A stretch of DNA of 64,000 bases. Origin: Bacteroides timonensis (lineage in GTDB: Bacteria; Bacteroidota; Bacteroidia; Bacteroidales; Bacteroidaceae). The notes below the pieces were generated by a model. That model searched no databases. It was not told the DNA's origin and saw nothing but the letters and a program-made list of their open reading frames with translations. The position numbers were made by a program, and so were the translations under genes. The DNA is taken from positions 1-64,000 of the forward strand of contig NZ_CBVI010000024.1 of assembly GCF_000513195.1 (NCBI RefSeq), in the 5' to 3' direction. Positions 1 to 8,482 of this stretch are shown piece by piece. Positions within the stretch are counted from its first letter, which is position 1. Each line of letters begins with the position of its first letter.

Positions 1-1
1 G

Positions 2-625
2 GAAACTTATCCGGTAGATGATATATATAATATTAATAATACTAAAGGGAGTTCTTCTGACGAAAAAGCTTCGCCTGAAGGCGACATACCTTTAGAAGAT
101 AATTCTTCTAAAAAAAATATTGTTACACCGGAATCTTTAGCTGCCGCTAAAGAGTTTTTTCATCTTATCAATAAGGATTCCACACAGAAAGCACAGATAC
201 TAACGCCACTCATCAATTGGTTCCAACTGCACGAAGGACTCACACGCAAACACGCATGTGAGAATCTCATTCATCTGGTCAATGAACTACTAATTCCTTA
301 TTTTGCTTCGCAAGCACGATTCATGAAATCCAATCACACCGGACGGCTCTGCTGGTTAAGCAATCTGTTGAAATCAGCCCACGGACAACATCTGTTAAAC
401 GACGCTGCAAGAACAAACAGAGAGAAACGAAAACAAGCAGTTCATGAAATAAGAAGTAATCAACGCAGCAATCACCCTCTCAACGAATTCGAATGGACAG
501 ATCCCGAATCCGAAATGCGATTCTACGACGATGAGATGGAAGGAACAGTGAATATACCCAAGGATGCACCACCAAGACCATCAGCAGAAGCGACATGGAA
601 TGTGTTAAGCAACAAATGGGTATAA
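2..625 (+). CDS. C-terminal part of DUF7833-type protein (5' end outside window)
   Basis: The frame is open from base 2 with no stop, so the gene begins upstream of the window and the ATG at 323 is internal. The visible 207 residues are polar. They hold a low-complexity Asn/Ser linker, then a helical segment, a basic patch and an acidic tail. This resembles the C-terminal half of Bacteroides proteins annotated DUF7833 or Lin1244/Lin1753-like, which usually precede a primase-helicase in this module. No catalytic motif is visible. The next gene starts 39 nt downstream, which suggests co-transcription. A replication or mobile-element role is inferred from the neighbour only. Confidence 0.6.
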   Translation, partial: ETYPVDDIYNINNTKGSSSDEKASPEGDIPLEDNSSKKNIVTPESLAAAKEFFHLINKDSTQKAQILTPLINWFQLHEGLTRKHACENLIHLVNELLIPYFASQARFMKSNHTGRLCWLSNLLKSAHGQHLLNDAARTNREKRKQAVHEIRSNQRSNHPLNEFEWTDPESEMRFYDDEMEGTVNIPKDAPPRPSAEATWNVLSNKWV

Positions 626-664
626 AACTCTCCCATAAACCATAATTTATAATTCATAAATCCA

Positions 665-2671
665 ATGAAACCATTTTATTATCTATGTGACTTTCCCGAA
701 CGTAAGAATGCAGGAAAGAATTTCGTAACAGAGTGCCCTAAATGCGGCAAAAAACATCTTTATATTTCCAAAACGACAGGAGCTTTTCACTGCTTCTCCA
801 GCGGTTGCGACTTCAAAGGGAAGCTCAAAGACTTCTGGGAAGAAAGGCCGAGCTATAATTCGTCATTTACCGGAACAGCCGGTGATAAATTTATGGGTAC
901 ACATTACCCTACCCACAATATCCGCCAGGAAAGAGAATCAGGAAACGGCAGTGGAAAAGCCACATCCGAAGTACCTATGATTCCCGAAGATTACAAAAAA
1001 TTACCTCCCGAAGTATTCTCCAAAATCAAACCGCTGACAGATGATCCCGAGACTAAGGACCAGAATCAACTCGCTGCCCGACGCTATCTTGCAGATCAAG
1101 GCATCTCACTGAAAACGGCTATTGAAGCCCATATCGGCTGTCTCATGCATCGCTGCTACGGCAAGGATGAAGACAACAAGAGCACCGGAACCATGTATCA
1201 TTGCATAGCCTACGTCAACTTTCTGAACGGACAGCCCATAAATGTCAAATATCGCTCGTGCGATCCCTCAACTATCAAGGCCACAGATGAAGGAGAAACA
1301 ACCGGCAGGGAAAAAGCTGCCGGATATACCAAATTCTGGAGCCAGGATTCACCAACCACACCTTGCCCACCTTACCACATCGACTGCATCAATCCCCTGA
1401 AGGTAGCCGAAGAAACCATCCTCCGACTCATCATCACCGAAGGTGAAAAAGATGTGCTTACACTCAAAGAAGCAGGCTATCATTACGTTATTAGCGTACC
1501 CAACGGAGCGGCAAGCGATCTCTCTAAAAGTTTCGAAGCCTTCGAACCCTGGATAGACCAAGTGAGGGACATCGTGATCTGCGGAGACATCGACCTACCG
1601 GGAAGAACCCTGATGAAGCATCTCACCGACTACTTCGGAGAGCGTTGCCTACTCACCACACTACCCGGCGACTGCAAGGACATTTCCGACGTACTCGCCA
1701 CATACGGCATCGAAGTCGTACACGAAATCATCGAATCCGCCCGACCGCAACACACAGCGGACATCGTCACCGTAAGCGAACGGGCAAACGGGATTTTGAA
1801 CGTGCTGCACGGAGAATACGATCACGGATATGATGTAGGTTACGGCCCCTTGACCGACCATGTATTCCACCCCACCGACCAAGGCGGTCTGATTATCGAG
1901 ACCGGAGTACCCAACAGCGGAAAGACCGATTTTCTGAACGACCTCACGTGCCGGCTCATGGCCAAGACCGGACGCTATGTATGTTACCTCTCTTTCGAAG
2001 TGCCCGACAAAGACAAGCATATCGCCCATCTCGTGCAGCTCATGCTGGGAAAAGTGAACACTGTAAATTATACCCAAGAACAGTTGAAACCTATTGTCAG
2101 TTTTCTGGATAGCCACATGGTGCACCTCGACTTGCATGAAGTATCCCCCACTCCCAACAATATCATCGCGAGAGCGGACATGGTGCGGCGCACCCTTCCA
2201 CTGAAATATCTCATTATCGATCCATACCTCTTCATGGAGGTGGAAACCAACCGGTACAACACCGAAACCCAAGCCATAAAAGCTATGCTGACGCAGATGC
2301 AGGCATGGGGCAGAACCAACAATATATGGGTCATCATCGTAGCCCATCCGCGCAAACTCACCAAACTCAACGGGAAGAACGAGCTGGAAGAGATTGACAT
2401 GTATACCATAGCAGGCAGTGCCAACTGGGCCAATCTGGCCGATTTCATATTTTCCATATCCCGCATCAACCGACAGGACAGCAACTATACCCGACTCGAC
2501 ATGCTGAAGGTGCGCGATCAGGACCTGTGCCAGACAGGAAGCGTCCTATATGTCCGACAAGCCTGCGGACGTTACGACGAACGGGAGTCCGAAGAGCAAG
2601 TAATAGCGGAAGCACAAGGCAAAGTCATGAGTAGGGATCATTCACCTTGGATCAGTCTCATCGAAAGTTGA
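665..2671 (+). CDS. Toprim primase / RecA-fold helicase (T7 gp4 or Twinkle type)
   Basis: A 668-residue protein with the order of a bifunctional primase-helicase. The N-terminal zinc ribbon has Cys24, Cys27, Cys43 and Cys48. A Toprim segment follows near residue 256 (LIITEGEKDVL) with a downstream CGDIDLPG acidic motif. The C-terminal RecA/DnaB-like ATPase has Walker A GVPNSGKT near 414 and Walker B LIIDPY near 516. The family primes and unwinds DNA at replication forks of phages and mobile elements. In Bacteroides it recurs beside DUF4248, HU-like, smalltalk and amidase genes close to capsule loci. It appears intact. Its substrate and any link to capsule biology are unknown. Confidence 0.8.
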   Translation: MKPFYYLCDFPERKNAGKNFVTECPKCGKKHLYISKTTGAFHCFSSGCDFKGKLKDFWEERPSYNSSFTGTAGDKFMGTHYPTHNIRQERESGNGSGKATSEVPMIPEDYKKLPPEVFSKIKPLTDDPETKDQNQLAARRYLADQGISLKTAIEAHIGCLMHRCYGKDEDNKSTGTMYHCIAYVNFLNGQPINVKYRSCDPSTIKATDEGETTGREKAAGYTKFWSQDSPTTPCPPYHIDCINPLKVAEETILRLIITEGEKDVLTLKEAGYHYVISVPNGAASDLSKSFEAFEPWIDQVRDIVICGDIDLPGRTLMKHLTDYFGERCLLTTLPGDCKDISDVLATYGIEVVHEIIESARPQHTADIVTVSERANGILNVLHGEYDHGYDVGYGPLTDHVFHPTDQGGLIIETGVPNSGKTDFLNDLTCRLMAKTGRYVCYLSFEVPDKDKHIAHLVQLMLGKVNTVNYTQEQLKPIVSFLDSHMVHLDLHEVSPTPNNIIARADMVRRTLPLKYLIIDPYLFMEVETNRYNTETQAIKAMLTQMQAWGRTNNIWVIIVAHPRKLTKLNGKNELEEIDMYTIAGSANWANLADFIFSISRINRQDSNYTRLDMLKVRDQDLCQTGSVLYVRQACGRYDERESEEQVIAEAQGKVMSRDHSPWISLIES

Positions 2672-2681
2672 AGGGAATAAC

Positions 2682-2759
2682 ACTTGCGGCTGCGTCGGGC
2701 TATGCTTGTGCAAGTGTATGCTTACACAGCCGCAAGCGTCAGGCTTCGCAGCCGCAAGT
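2682..2759. repeat. Palindromic intergenic repeat, copy 1 of a two-copy family
   Basis: ACTTGCGGCTGCGT at 2682-2695 is the reverse complement, with one mismatch, of TCGCAGCCGCAAGT at 2746-2759. A further related arm, ACACAGCCGCAAGC, lies at 2724-2737. The element fills the gap between the convergent primase and DUF4248 genes. A related copy lies at 58821-58898, also between convergent genes, so a terminator or REP-like role is plausible. Confidence 0.75.
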
Positions 2760-2803
2760 GTCAAACTTCACAAGTGCCACTTTCAAATCTTCCCTCTCAA
2801 GCC

Positions 2804-3061
2804 TTAAGGTCTCCCTATATACTCAAAAATCAGTTCCACCTGCTTGCTGGTAAAAATCTGTTGGGCGGAGCGGTAACCCGTATCCAGCAAAGCCTGATAC
2901 AGAAGCACGTTCCCGCGCAACCAGCGCGAAAGGCGGTTAAGAGCCGAACGCTCCCCGATTTCAGGCGCGTATGCACGCGCTAACTCACTTTTGGAATAAG
3001 GACGGACAGGCCATTCTTCTACGGGCACATCCGTATCATGATTACATGCGATTGTCTTCAT
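2804..3061 (-). CDS. DUF4248 family protein
   Basis: An 85-residue protein with the DUF4248 pattern: an RPYSKSELARAYAPE helix near residues 20-34, then RLSRWLRGN and a C-terminal VELIFEYIG. In the family the first half looks like a helix-turn-helix (SKSELARAY) and the second like a partner helix. DNA binding is inferred, not shown. It lies opposite to the flanking primase and HU-like genes, as is usual for this Bacteroides module. A near-consensus -7 element (TACCTTTA on the minus strand) lies about 40 nt upstream of the start. Confidence 0.7.
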   Translation of the reverse strand: MKTIACNHDTDVPVEEWPVRPYSKSELARAYAPEIGERSALNRLSRWLRGNVLLYQALLDTGYRSAQQIFTSKQVELIFEYIGRP

Positions 3062-3185
3062 CTTACGATTACTTTTAGAGTACTGTTTATGCTATAAAGG
3101 TACAAAAAAGTCATCGGATATCACCCATTCCGTAACAATTTTATCAGGTGTCAATGTCACTCATTTTCATAGGTTCGGGAGATTG

Positions 3186-3193
3186 TATCTTTG
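3186..3193 (+). promoter_or_regulatory. Putative -7 element of the HU-like gene
   Basis: TATCTTTG matches the Bacteroides -7 consensus TAnnTTTG. No clear -33 TTG sits 20 nt upstream. Transcription from here would give a leader of roughly 90 nt before the ATG at 3292. Confidence 0.5.
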
Positions 3194-3291
3194 TATTGTT
3201 CATCACGGAGGACGCAGCGTCTCACTGAGCCGATCCGAGCTTTTCCGTAAGAACTTAATTATTTAATTATTAATTCTTTAATTTATTAATC

Positions 3292-3831
3292 ATGGGATTG
3301 AATTACAGTATCGCAATGCTCAAGAACCCGCAAAACCAGGATGAGAGCGCCAAGGCGTATGCCAAGTCACAAATCACAGGGGAACTGTCCCTGAAAGAAC
3401 TGAGCCGCCGTGTAGCTGCGCAGACCACCGCCAGTCGTGCCGATGTCACCGCAGTTATCATCGCTACCGTAGAAAACATGATTGACGGCCTGCGTGCAGG
3501 CGAACAAGTAGACTTCGGAGATCTGGGAAAATTTCGTCTTCAAATTACCAGCCGGGGTGCAGAAACCGCGGAAAAATTTACGGCTACCAACATCACCGGA
3601 GTTAATATCCAGTTCATTCCGGGCGAAGATTTGAAAACCATATTCTCCGGTCTTGAGTTTTCACCCGTACCTACCCGTGCGGCTACACGTCTGCTGCTCA
3701 AAGCTCAAAAGGCGGGACAGACGACAGTGGACTTTTCAAAAACGCCCTCTTCCGGTGGAAATTCCGGCAGTAAACCGGATGACGGTGGTAACACCGGTGG
3801 CGGAGGACTGGATGAAAACCCGCTGGGATAG
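3292..3831 (+). CDS. HU-like DNA-binding protein with Gly-rich tail
   Basis: A 179-residue protein of the Bacteroides HU/IHF-like family. Residues 1-125 carry the HU-like fold, including the stretch VDFGDLGKFRLQ and the following beta strands. Residues from about 145 form a Gly/Ser-rich low-complexity tail ending GGGGLDENPLG. The same terminal motif occurs in the HU-like protein at 31323. The family binds and bends DNA. The gene starts the smalltalk/amidase transcript. The 116-nt gap downstream holds an imperfect hairpin (arms at 3841-3852 and 3879-3891), which could partly stop transcription. Confidence 0.8.
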   Translation: MGLNYSIAMLKNPQNQDESAKAYAKSQITGELSLKELSRRVAAQTTASRADVTAVIIATVENMIDGLRAGEQVDFGDLGKFRLQITSRGAETAEKFTATNITGVNIQFIPGEDLKTIFSGLEFSPVPTRAATRLLLKAQKAGQTTVDFSKTPSSGGNSGSKPDDGGNTGGGGLDENPLG

Positions 3832-3947
3832 AATTTAAAAGCGTAGCCTTCAGAAATTAATAATGAAAAAATTAACCATGAAAGGCTGCGCAAATTCTTA
3901 AACGTCAACTAATATTTCAATTTTTATCTTTTAAATTTAATAGGTTT

Positions 3948-4052
3948 ATGGAAAAGAAATCAAAATCAGTATGGGGCATTGTCCTCAAAGTTATCGTCAC
4001 GGTGGTCACTGCCTTGGCCGGTGTATTCGGTATAACCTCCTGCATGCACTGA
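3948..4052 (+). CDS. Smalltalk family microprotein
   Basis: A 34-residue reading frame that begins MEKKSKSVWG and ends GITSCMH. It is a basic N-terminus followed by one hydrophobic helix, the form of Bacteroides 'smalltalk' proteins found directly before the N-acetylmuramoyl-L-alanine amidase. The TGA shares its last base with the ATG of the amidase at 4052, implying translational coupling. The near-terminal Cys within ITSC could suit lipid attachment, but no lipobox fits well. The arrangement recalls a holin-like membrane peptide beside an endolysin; that comparison is inference. Confidence 0.7.
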   Translation: MEKKSKSVWGIVLKVIVTVVTALAGVFGITSCMH

Positions 4053-4465
4053 TGAGAACCATCACACTCATTATCATTCACTGCTCAGCCACGCCTCAGG
4101 GCGTGCGCCGAAGTTTTGACGACTGTCGGCGGGATCACATCCGCCACCGTGGCTTCAATGACATTGGCTATCACTTCTACGTGACACGCGACGGTGAGAT
4201 TCACCGTGGACGACCTTACGAACGCATTGGAGCACATTGCCGGAATCATAACCGCCATTCCTTAGGTATCTGCTACGAAGGTGGACTTACCGCTTCCGGA
4301 CAACCGGCTGATACACGCACCTTACATCAGAAAGCTTCGTTAGTAGCTTTACTGCGCGAACTGAAACGGGTATTTCCACGGGCATTGATAGTAGGTCATC
4401 ACGACCTCAACCCGATGAAAAACTGTCCTTGTTTTGATGCGGCAAAGGAATATAGGGAATTATAA
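4052..4465 (+). CDS. N-acetylmuramoyl-L-alanine amidase (amidase_2 / T7 lysozyme type)
   Basis: A 137-residue single-domain amidase. The zinc-site pattern of T7 lysozyme-like amidases is visible: His in LIIIHCSAT near residue 9, the GYHFYVTRDGEIHRGR strand, and His plus Cys in VGHHDLNPMKNCPC near the C-terminus. It is predicted to cut the bond between MurNAc and L-Ala in peptidoglycan. There is no signal peptide, so export would need help, perhaps from the coupled smalltalk peptide. The start at 4052 is chosen because it overlaps the smalltalk stop and the fold begins there; the in-frame ATG at 3971 lies inside smalltalk. Confidence 0.85.
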   Translation: MRTITLIIIHCSATPQGVRRSFDDCRRDHIRHRGFNDIGYHFYVTRDGEIHRGRPYERIGAHCRNHNRHSLGICYEGGLTASGQPADTRTLHQKASLVALLRELKRVFPRALIVGHHDLNPMKNCPCFDAAKEYREL

Positions 4466-4487
4466 AATTATACCGTAAAACATTTCC

Positions 4488-4523
4488 TTTTTATAAGGCA
4501 TCTTATCAGATGCCTTATAAAAA
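4488..4523. terminator. Bidirectional intrinsic terminator
   Basis: A perfect 16-bp stem (4488-4503 with 4508-4523) with a TATC loop. It is flanked by T-runs on both strands and lies between the convergent amidase and flippase genes. Confidence 0.9.
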
Positions 4524-4543
4524 AACTGTTATAAAATTCGCTA

Positions 4544-6070
4544 TCATCTTCTAAATCTTCGTTTTACATATAACCAAACTTTTTGTTTGGTCAACATGTC
4601 AATCCCAATCCAATATATTGACAATATAATTATAATAACAGTTATAAAACCTATAAAAATGGAGTGTGGAATACTATCAACGCCTATTATATGATATAAA
4701 AAAACAGGTACAGGTAAAGCAGCCATAGTAACCAACAAACAGGGCTTAAAAACATTCCAGACATCTCTCCAATAATAATTTGCTATTTTCACTACTAATA
4801 TAGGCTTTACTATTAACCCCAATACGGCATAAGTCAATAAACTAGCCCATGAAAGAGCGACAGGAGAATATCCCGCTTTAAATAAGAAATAGATTATAGG
4901 AAAACTAATAAAACCTAAGGTTGGTGATATTAGAGCATTTTCCCTCAACCGTCCTTTAGCATACAAAGCTGTATAAAAAGAAGTGTCAAAAACTTGAAAC
5001 AGACTCTGAATAACTATAATCTGAAGAAATATAACCGTATAATCAGGCACAACATCCAGCCATATTTTTAATAAAGGATGCGCGAGAAGACAGACAGGAA
5101 AACAGATTATAAACATCATATAATAAGAATATTTGGTGGATGCCAACAATAGCCTTTTAGAACCCATCAAGTCGCCCACCGCCAGTTTCTTTACTATCTG
5201 CGGATTAGCTGCTGTACGAAAATTATTAACAAACTGACTAGCTGCCATATTTACTTGAATAGAAATAGATCGTGCCGCAACCACGGCAGGTTCAAAAAAC
5301 ATATTCAACAAAATCAGAATACCTTGACTATTAAGAGCTATTGAACTACTGGCAAATAAACTCCATCCCGAAAATCCCGCTATTTCTTTGAATATAGCCT
5401 TATCAAAAACAAAACGATAAACCGTTTCCTTAAAATGCCGACTACAATACAAACGATAGATACAAATGAGTCCTACCTGAACTATGAATAATAAAGTGGC
5501 ATACAATTTTAATTTATCATAACTGCCAATGGATAAAAGATAGACTATTCCTAGTTTTGCCGAAACTTCTATAATGCTCATATATGCAAAAACCGACATT
5601 TTCTCATGCGCAATAATACTTGCATTATAAGGAACTTGTGTCAATGTAAACACAGCAGTTAATATGGATATATGAAAAGTATAAACTGCAGCGTCCATCC
5701 GCTCAGCCGGTATCACCAATTTATTATAAAGAAACCATACTCCGAGCGTTTCTGCAACTATAACAACAAAGAGAGCAATTGCTATATGAATAGTCAATGT
5801 TGTAGAGAAAGTTCTCTTCAACTTTTCAAGATTGCCTGTTCCCAGTTCGTAAGTTAAAAAACGAGACGAACCTGTGCTGAGCGCACTATTAATAAAAGAC
5901 AAAAAGCCAACAATTCCACCTACGGACTGATAAATACCATAATTGTCAACTCCTAACGTTTGTAGTATCACACGTGAAGTATACAATGAAACTATCATTG
6001 TAAACATCATACGGAAATACAGGAATGCGGTATTCTTTGCGATGGTTCTATTGTTTGTTTTCTCCATCAT
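4544..6070 (-). CDS. Wzx-like oligosaccharide flippase (MOP superfamily)
   Basis: A 508-residue multi-pass membrane protein with 12-14 predicted helices and the N-terminal pattern NTAFLYFRMMFTMIVSLYTSRVILQTLG. This is typical of polysaccharide exporters of the MOP superfamily. The family moves lipid-linked oligosaccharide units across the inner membrane. It is the last gene of the leftward upxY operon, 4 nt after the acyltransferase stop region, and is followed by a strong terminator. Its presence implies a lipid-linked glycan substrate, although no glycosyltransferase is encoded in this operon. Confidence 0.85.
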   Translation of the reverse strand: MMEKTNNRTIAKNTAFLYFRMMFTMIVSLYTSRVILQTLGVDNYGIYQSVGGIVGFLSFINSALSTGSSRFLTYELGTGNLEKLKRTFSTTLTIHIAIALFVVIVAETLGVWFLYNKLVIPAERMDAAVYTFHISILTAVFTLTQVPYNASIIAHEKMSVFAYMSIIEVSAKLGIVYLLSIGSYDKLKLYATLLFIVQVGLICIYRLYCSRHFKETVYRFVFDKAIFKEIAGFSGWSLFASSSIALNSQGILILLNMFFEPAVVAARSISIQVNMAASQFVNNFRTAANPQIVKKLAVGDLMGSKRLLLASTKYSYYMMFIICFPVCLLAHPLLKIWLDVVPDYTVIFLQIIVIQSLFQVFDTSFYTALYAKGRLRENALISPTLGFISFPIIYFLFKAGYSPVALSWASLLTYAVLGLIVKPILVVKIANYYWRDVWNVFKPCLLVTMAALPVPVFLYHIIGVDSIPHSIFIGFITVIIIILSIYWIGIDMLTKQKVWLYVKRRFRR

Positions 6071-6074
6071 CTTA

Positions 6075-7067
6075 TTAAAGCCCTATCACTTGAGGAAATA
6101 TTTTCTTTAAAAGAAGCACTAAGATTAAATAAGAGACTAAGATTACACTCCCTCCTACTAGCATATATTCATAATAAGGAATATGGGGATTTAAATACCG
6201 CACAATTGGGTCGTATATCCAGTTCAATATTATTCTATGAGAGGCAAACAACGTCAAAGAATATTCTCCTATCAAAACAAGATATTTGGCAGACCCTATT
6301 TTACAGCCTATATACCAAAGAATATAACAAGCACATAATGAGTATGGCAGATTGAGCAAGAAACTTCCCGTCCGTTGATATAGCAAAACGAACGACAAAT
6401 CTTGTCTGTTAAAAAACAATATCAAAACAAAAACAACAATGGTTAATACCAGAATCTTAATATCAGGAAAATCTTTCTTTTCTTTAAGTAGTCTCTTAAA
6501 AAGATATCCAAAGTGATAGTAAACCAGTCCTAAAGCTATATTTCCATCAGAAAGAATCTGCATTCTATTATGAACCAAGCATGCAAACAGAAAACTTCCT
6601 AAGATTAAAACATGCTTGTAATATCCTTGCACATAGACATCTATAAAAAAATATATAATAGAAACGCTAAAAAGGCTAAAAAAGAACCATAATGGCGTAT
6701 TTGACGCCAAGGCCCCTGTAGAAACAAGAGAATAAAAAGGTGCTAAGAAATCTATTGTCCCATATAAAATATATCTGTTTGCATAGTAAACAATCAAGGA
6801 AACTGCAGACCAAAAAACATAAGGAAACAACAACTTTCTCACTTTATTATAGACGAAATCAGAAGCAGATCTTTTCGAAGAAAACAGAAAACCGCTGAAA
6901 AAATAAAATGACGTCATAAAAAAAGACATTATACTGAATAGAAGAGGCCTATTTCCTGATTCATAGGATATAAGTCCAAATTGCATAGACATGTGATAAA
7001 AAACCACATAGAGAATAAGTCCTCCTCTGATCAAATCTAAATATTGTATTCTATTGTTTTGCATCAT
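6075..7067 (-). CDS. Acyltransferase 3 (AT3) family membrane protein
   Basis: A 330-residue integral membrane protein with about ten hydrophobic segments. The N-terminal RIQYLDLIRGGLILYVVFYH carries the Arg and His typical of AT3 enzymes, and FFSGFLFS follows. AT3 proteins transfer acetyl or other acyl groups onto sugars of surface polysaccharides. Its start overlaps the stop of the upstream epimerase by 4 nt (ATGA), indicating coupled translation. With the carrier protein and hexapeptide acyltransferase of the same operon it makes the locus rich in acyl-transfer functions. The acyl group and acceptor are not known. Confidence 0.8.
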   Translation of the reverse strand: MMQNNRIQYLDLIRGGLILYVVFYHMSMQFGLISYESGNRPLLFSIMSFFMTSFYFFSGFLFSSKRSASDFVYNKVRKLLFPYVFWSAVSLIVYYANRYILYGTIDFLAPFYSLVSTGALASNTPLWFFFSLFSVSIIYFFIDVYVQGYYKHVLILGSFLFACLVHNRMQILSDGNIALGLVYYHFGYLFKRLLKEKKDFPDIKILVLTIVVFVLILFFNRQDLSFVLLYQRTGSFLLNLPYSLCACYILWYIGCKIGSAKYLVLIGEYSLTLFASHRIILNWIYDPIVRYLNPHIPYYEYMLVGGSVILVSYLILVLLLKKIFPQVIGL

Positions 7068-8233
7068 TTCCCCAATAATGTTCTTTTTACTTTTCTAATA
7101 ACTCTAAAACCAAACATCATTACCACAACATCCCAACGACCTCTATGTAAAGCAAAAATATATTTTCGTTTGTCCGAAGAATCAGCATCCCCGAGATAAT
7201 CAATAAAGTGCAGGTTTAACCCATCTGTATTAATTCTGTTTTTCTTACACCATTTCAGTATTATGCGATCTGTATCACCTTCAAAATCCCAATCTATTCC
7301 AAACTGATAATGATTGTCTCGATAAGCATTATAAGTCATCTCAATGCCTTTTCTCAATGAAATTGTGTGCCGAAACAAAGGAACAACAGCTTTTATCTTG
7401 TCGTTACTATTAAAACGATCAATGGAACGTCCTCCCAATATTTCACCAGCGCGGCTCGGAAGTTCTTTGGCATAGAAATCACTCGTTATATCTATTGTCT
7501 TTACTTTTTTTCCAGTAAATTCAGACAAAACATCAAGCACTTCATTAAAAGATGGAGTCTCATCACCACAAACATTAAAAGCTTCGTTATAGGCTTCATC
7601 TTTCCCTATTAATCCAACCACACCTACAGCAAAGTCTTCAACACGCATCATATTGCAACGATTTATTCCACCATTCCATCTTATGATAGGCTTACCGCTT
7701 AATATACGTGCAATCAATGTCCAGTGATAACCGTATTGAGGAGAAATACCATAAGGAATACGAGTGTCATCATACGTCACACATGGACGAATCACAGTAT
7801 AATTACAATTGGAATTAGCAGCCAATTTCATCAGAAGTTCTTCACTTGCCCACTTATTTACACTATATCTCCACATAGGACGGACTTTTGGAGAATTTTC
7901 ATTACACACAGTTGCTAACTCTGTATTATAGACGGCACATGAGGAAATAAAAAAATACTGTCTGGTATAATGCGAATAGAAATTAAAGCTTTCTGTTGTC
8001 TCTTTATCATTATAACAGAGAAAGTCCATTACTGCATCAAACTTTCGTTCCCCCAGCAAACCACGAATTCTATTAAAATCATTTTTATCGGATTTAATCA
8101 ACTCCACATTATCAGGAATAAGTTTTTTTCGATGCCCTCTATTTATCATGACCACCTGTATTCCCTGTTTTAAAGCTTCATTGGTAACAGCTGTACTAAG
8201 AACCCCTGTACCACCAATCATTAATACATTCAT
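7064..8233 (-). CDS. NAD-dependent epimerase/reductase (extended SDR)
   Basis: A 389-residue protein with an N-terminal Rossmann motif (VLMIGGTGVLSTAV, residues 3-16) and a YSVNK motif near residue 125 that supplies the Tyr-Lys of SDR enzymes. Residues up to about 320 match nucleotide-sugar epimerases or reductases. The C-terminal 70 residues are extra and basic, with no family recognised. It is expected to modify a nucleotide-linked sugar or a carrier-linked intermediate. It lies between the acyl carrier protein and the AT3 gene in the capsule-type operon, with a 13-nt gap to the carrier gene. Confidence 0.75.
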   Translation of the reverse strand: MNVLMIGGTGVLSTAVTNEALKQGIQVVMINRGHRKKLIPDNVELIKSDKNDFNRIRGLLGERKFDAVMDFLCYNDKETTESFNFYSHYTRQYFFISSCAVYNTELATVCNENSPKVRPMWRYSVNKWASEELLMKLAANSNCNYTVIRPCVTYDDTRIPYGISPQYGYHWTLIARILSGKPIIRWNGGINRCNMMRVEDFAVGVVGLIGKDEAYNEAFNVCGDETPSFNEVLDVLSEFTGKKVKTIDITSDFYAKELPSRAGEILGGRSIDRFNSNDKIKAVVPLFRHTISLRKGIEMTYNAYRDNHYQFGIDWDFEGDTDRIILKWCKKNRINTDGLNLHFIDYLGDADSSDKRKYIFALHRGRWDVVVMMFGFRVIRKVKRTLLGK

Positions 8234-8246
8234 AAAATGTTATCCA

Positions 8247-8480
8247 TTATTTGGAGAGATAGAGTCGATATAAGTCACTTATAGTCTCTGCCCCTTTCAT
8301 CTCAGATACCACAAAATTCTTATTATACTTATCAGCCATATCAGTCATAAAAGCTAAACCAGCAAGCGAACTCCACTCATCCATATAGCGGAACTCCGTA
8401 CTCATATCAATAGATTCATTAAGCCCATCAAAAAGGCTTTTGAAAAACTCTAAAAATTCTTGTTCGTTCATATTCCTCAT
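8247..8480 (-). CDS. Acyl carrier protein (capsule operon)
   Basis: A 77-residue acidic helical protein of ACP size. Its EWSSLAGL motif places the phosphopantetheine-accepting Ser at residue 38, preceding the recognition helix. The ATG at 8480 is chosen because a GGAAG ribosome site lies 8 nt upstream. A GTG at 8495 (which would overlap the upstream stop) and an ATG at 8471 are alternatives. Carrier proteins hold an acyl or aminoacyl group as a thioester. No ketosynthase or ligase is in this operon, but an adenylating enzyme is encoded in the divergent dlt-like operon 4 kb away. Confidence 0.75.
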   Translation of the reverse strand: MRNMNEQEFLEFFKSLFDGLNESIDMSTEFRYMDEWSSLAGLAFMTDMADKYNKNFVVSEMKGAETISDLYRLYLSK

Positions 8481-8482
8481 TT

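Noticed and set aside
1661-2347. 228-codon minus-strand frame opposite the primase-helicase
   Set aside because: It lies wholly inside a well-supported gene, has no family motifs and no promoter; a shadow frame.
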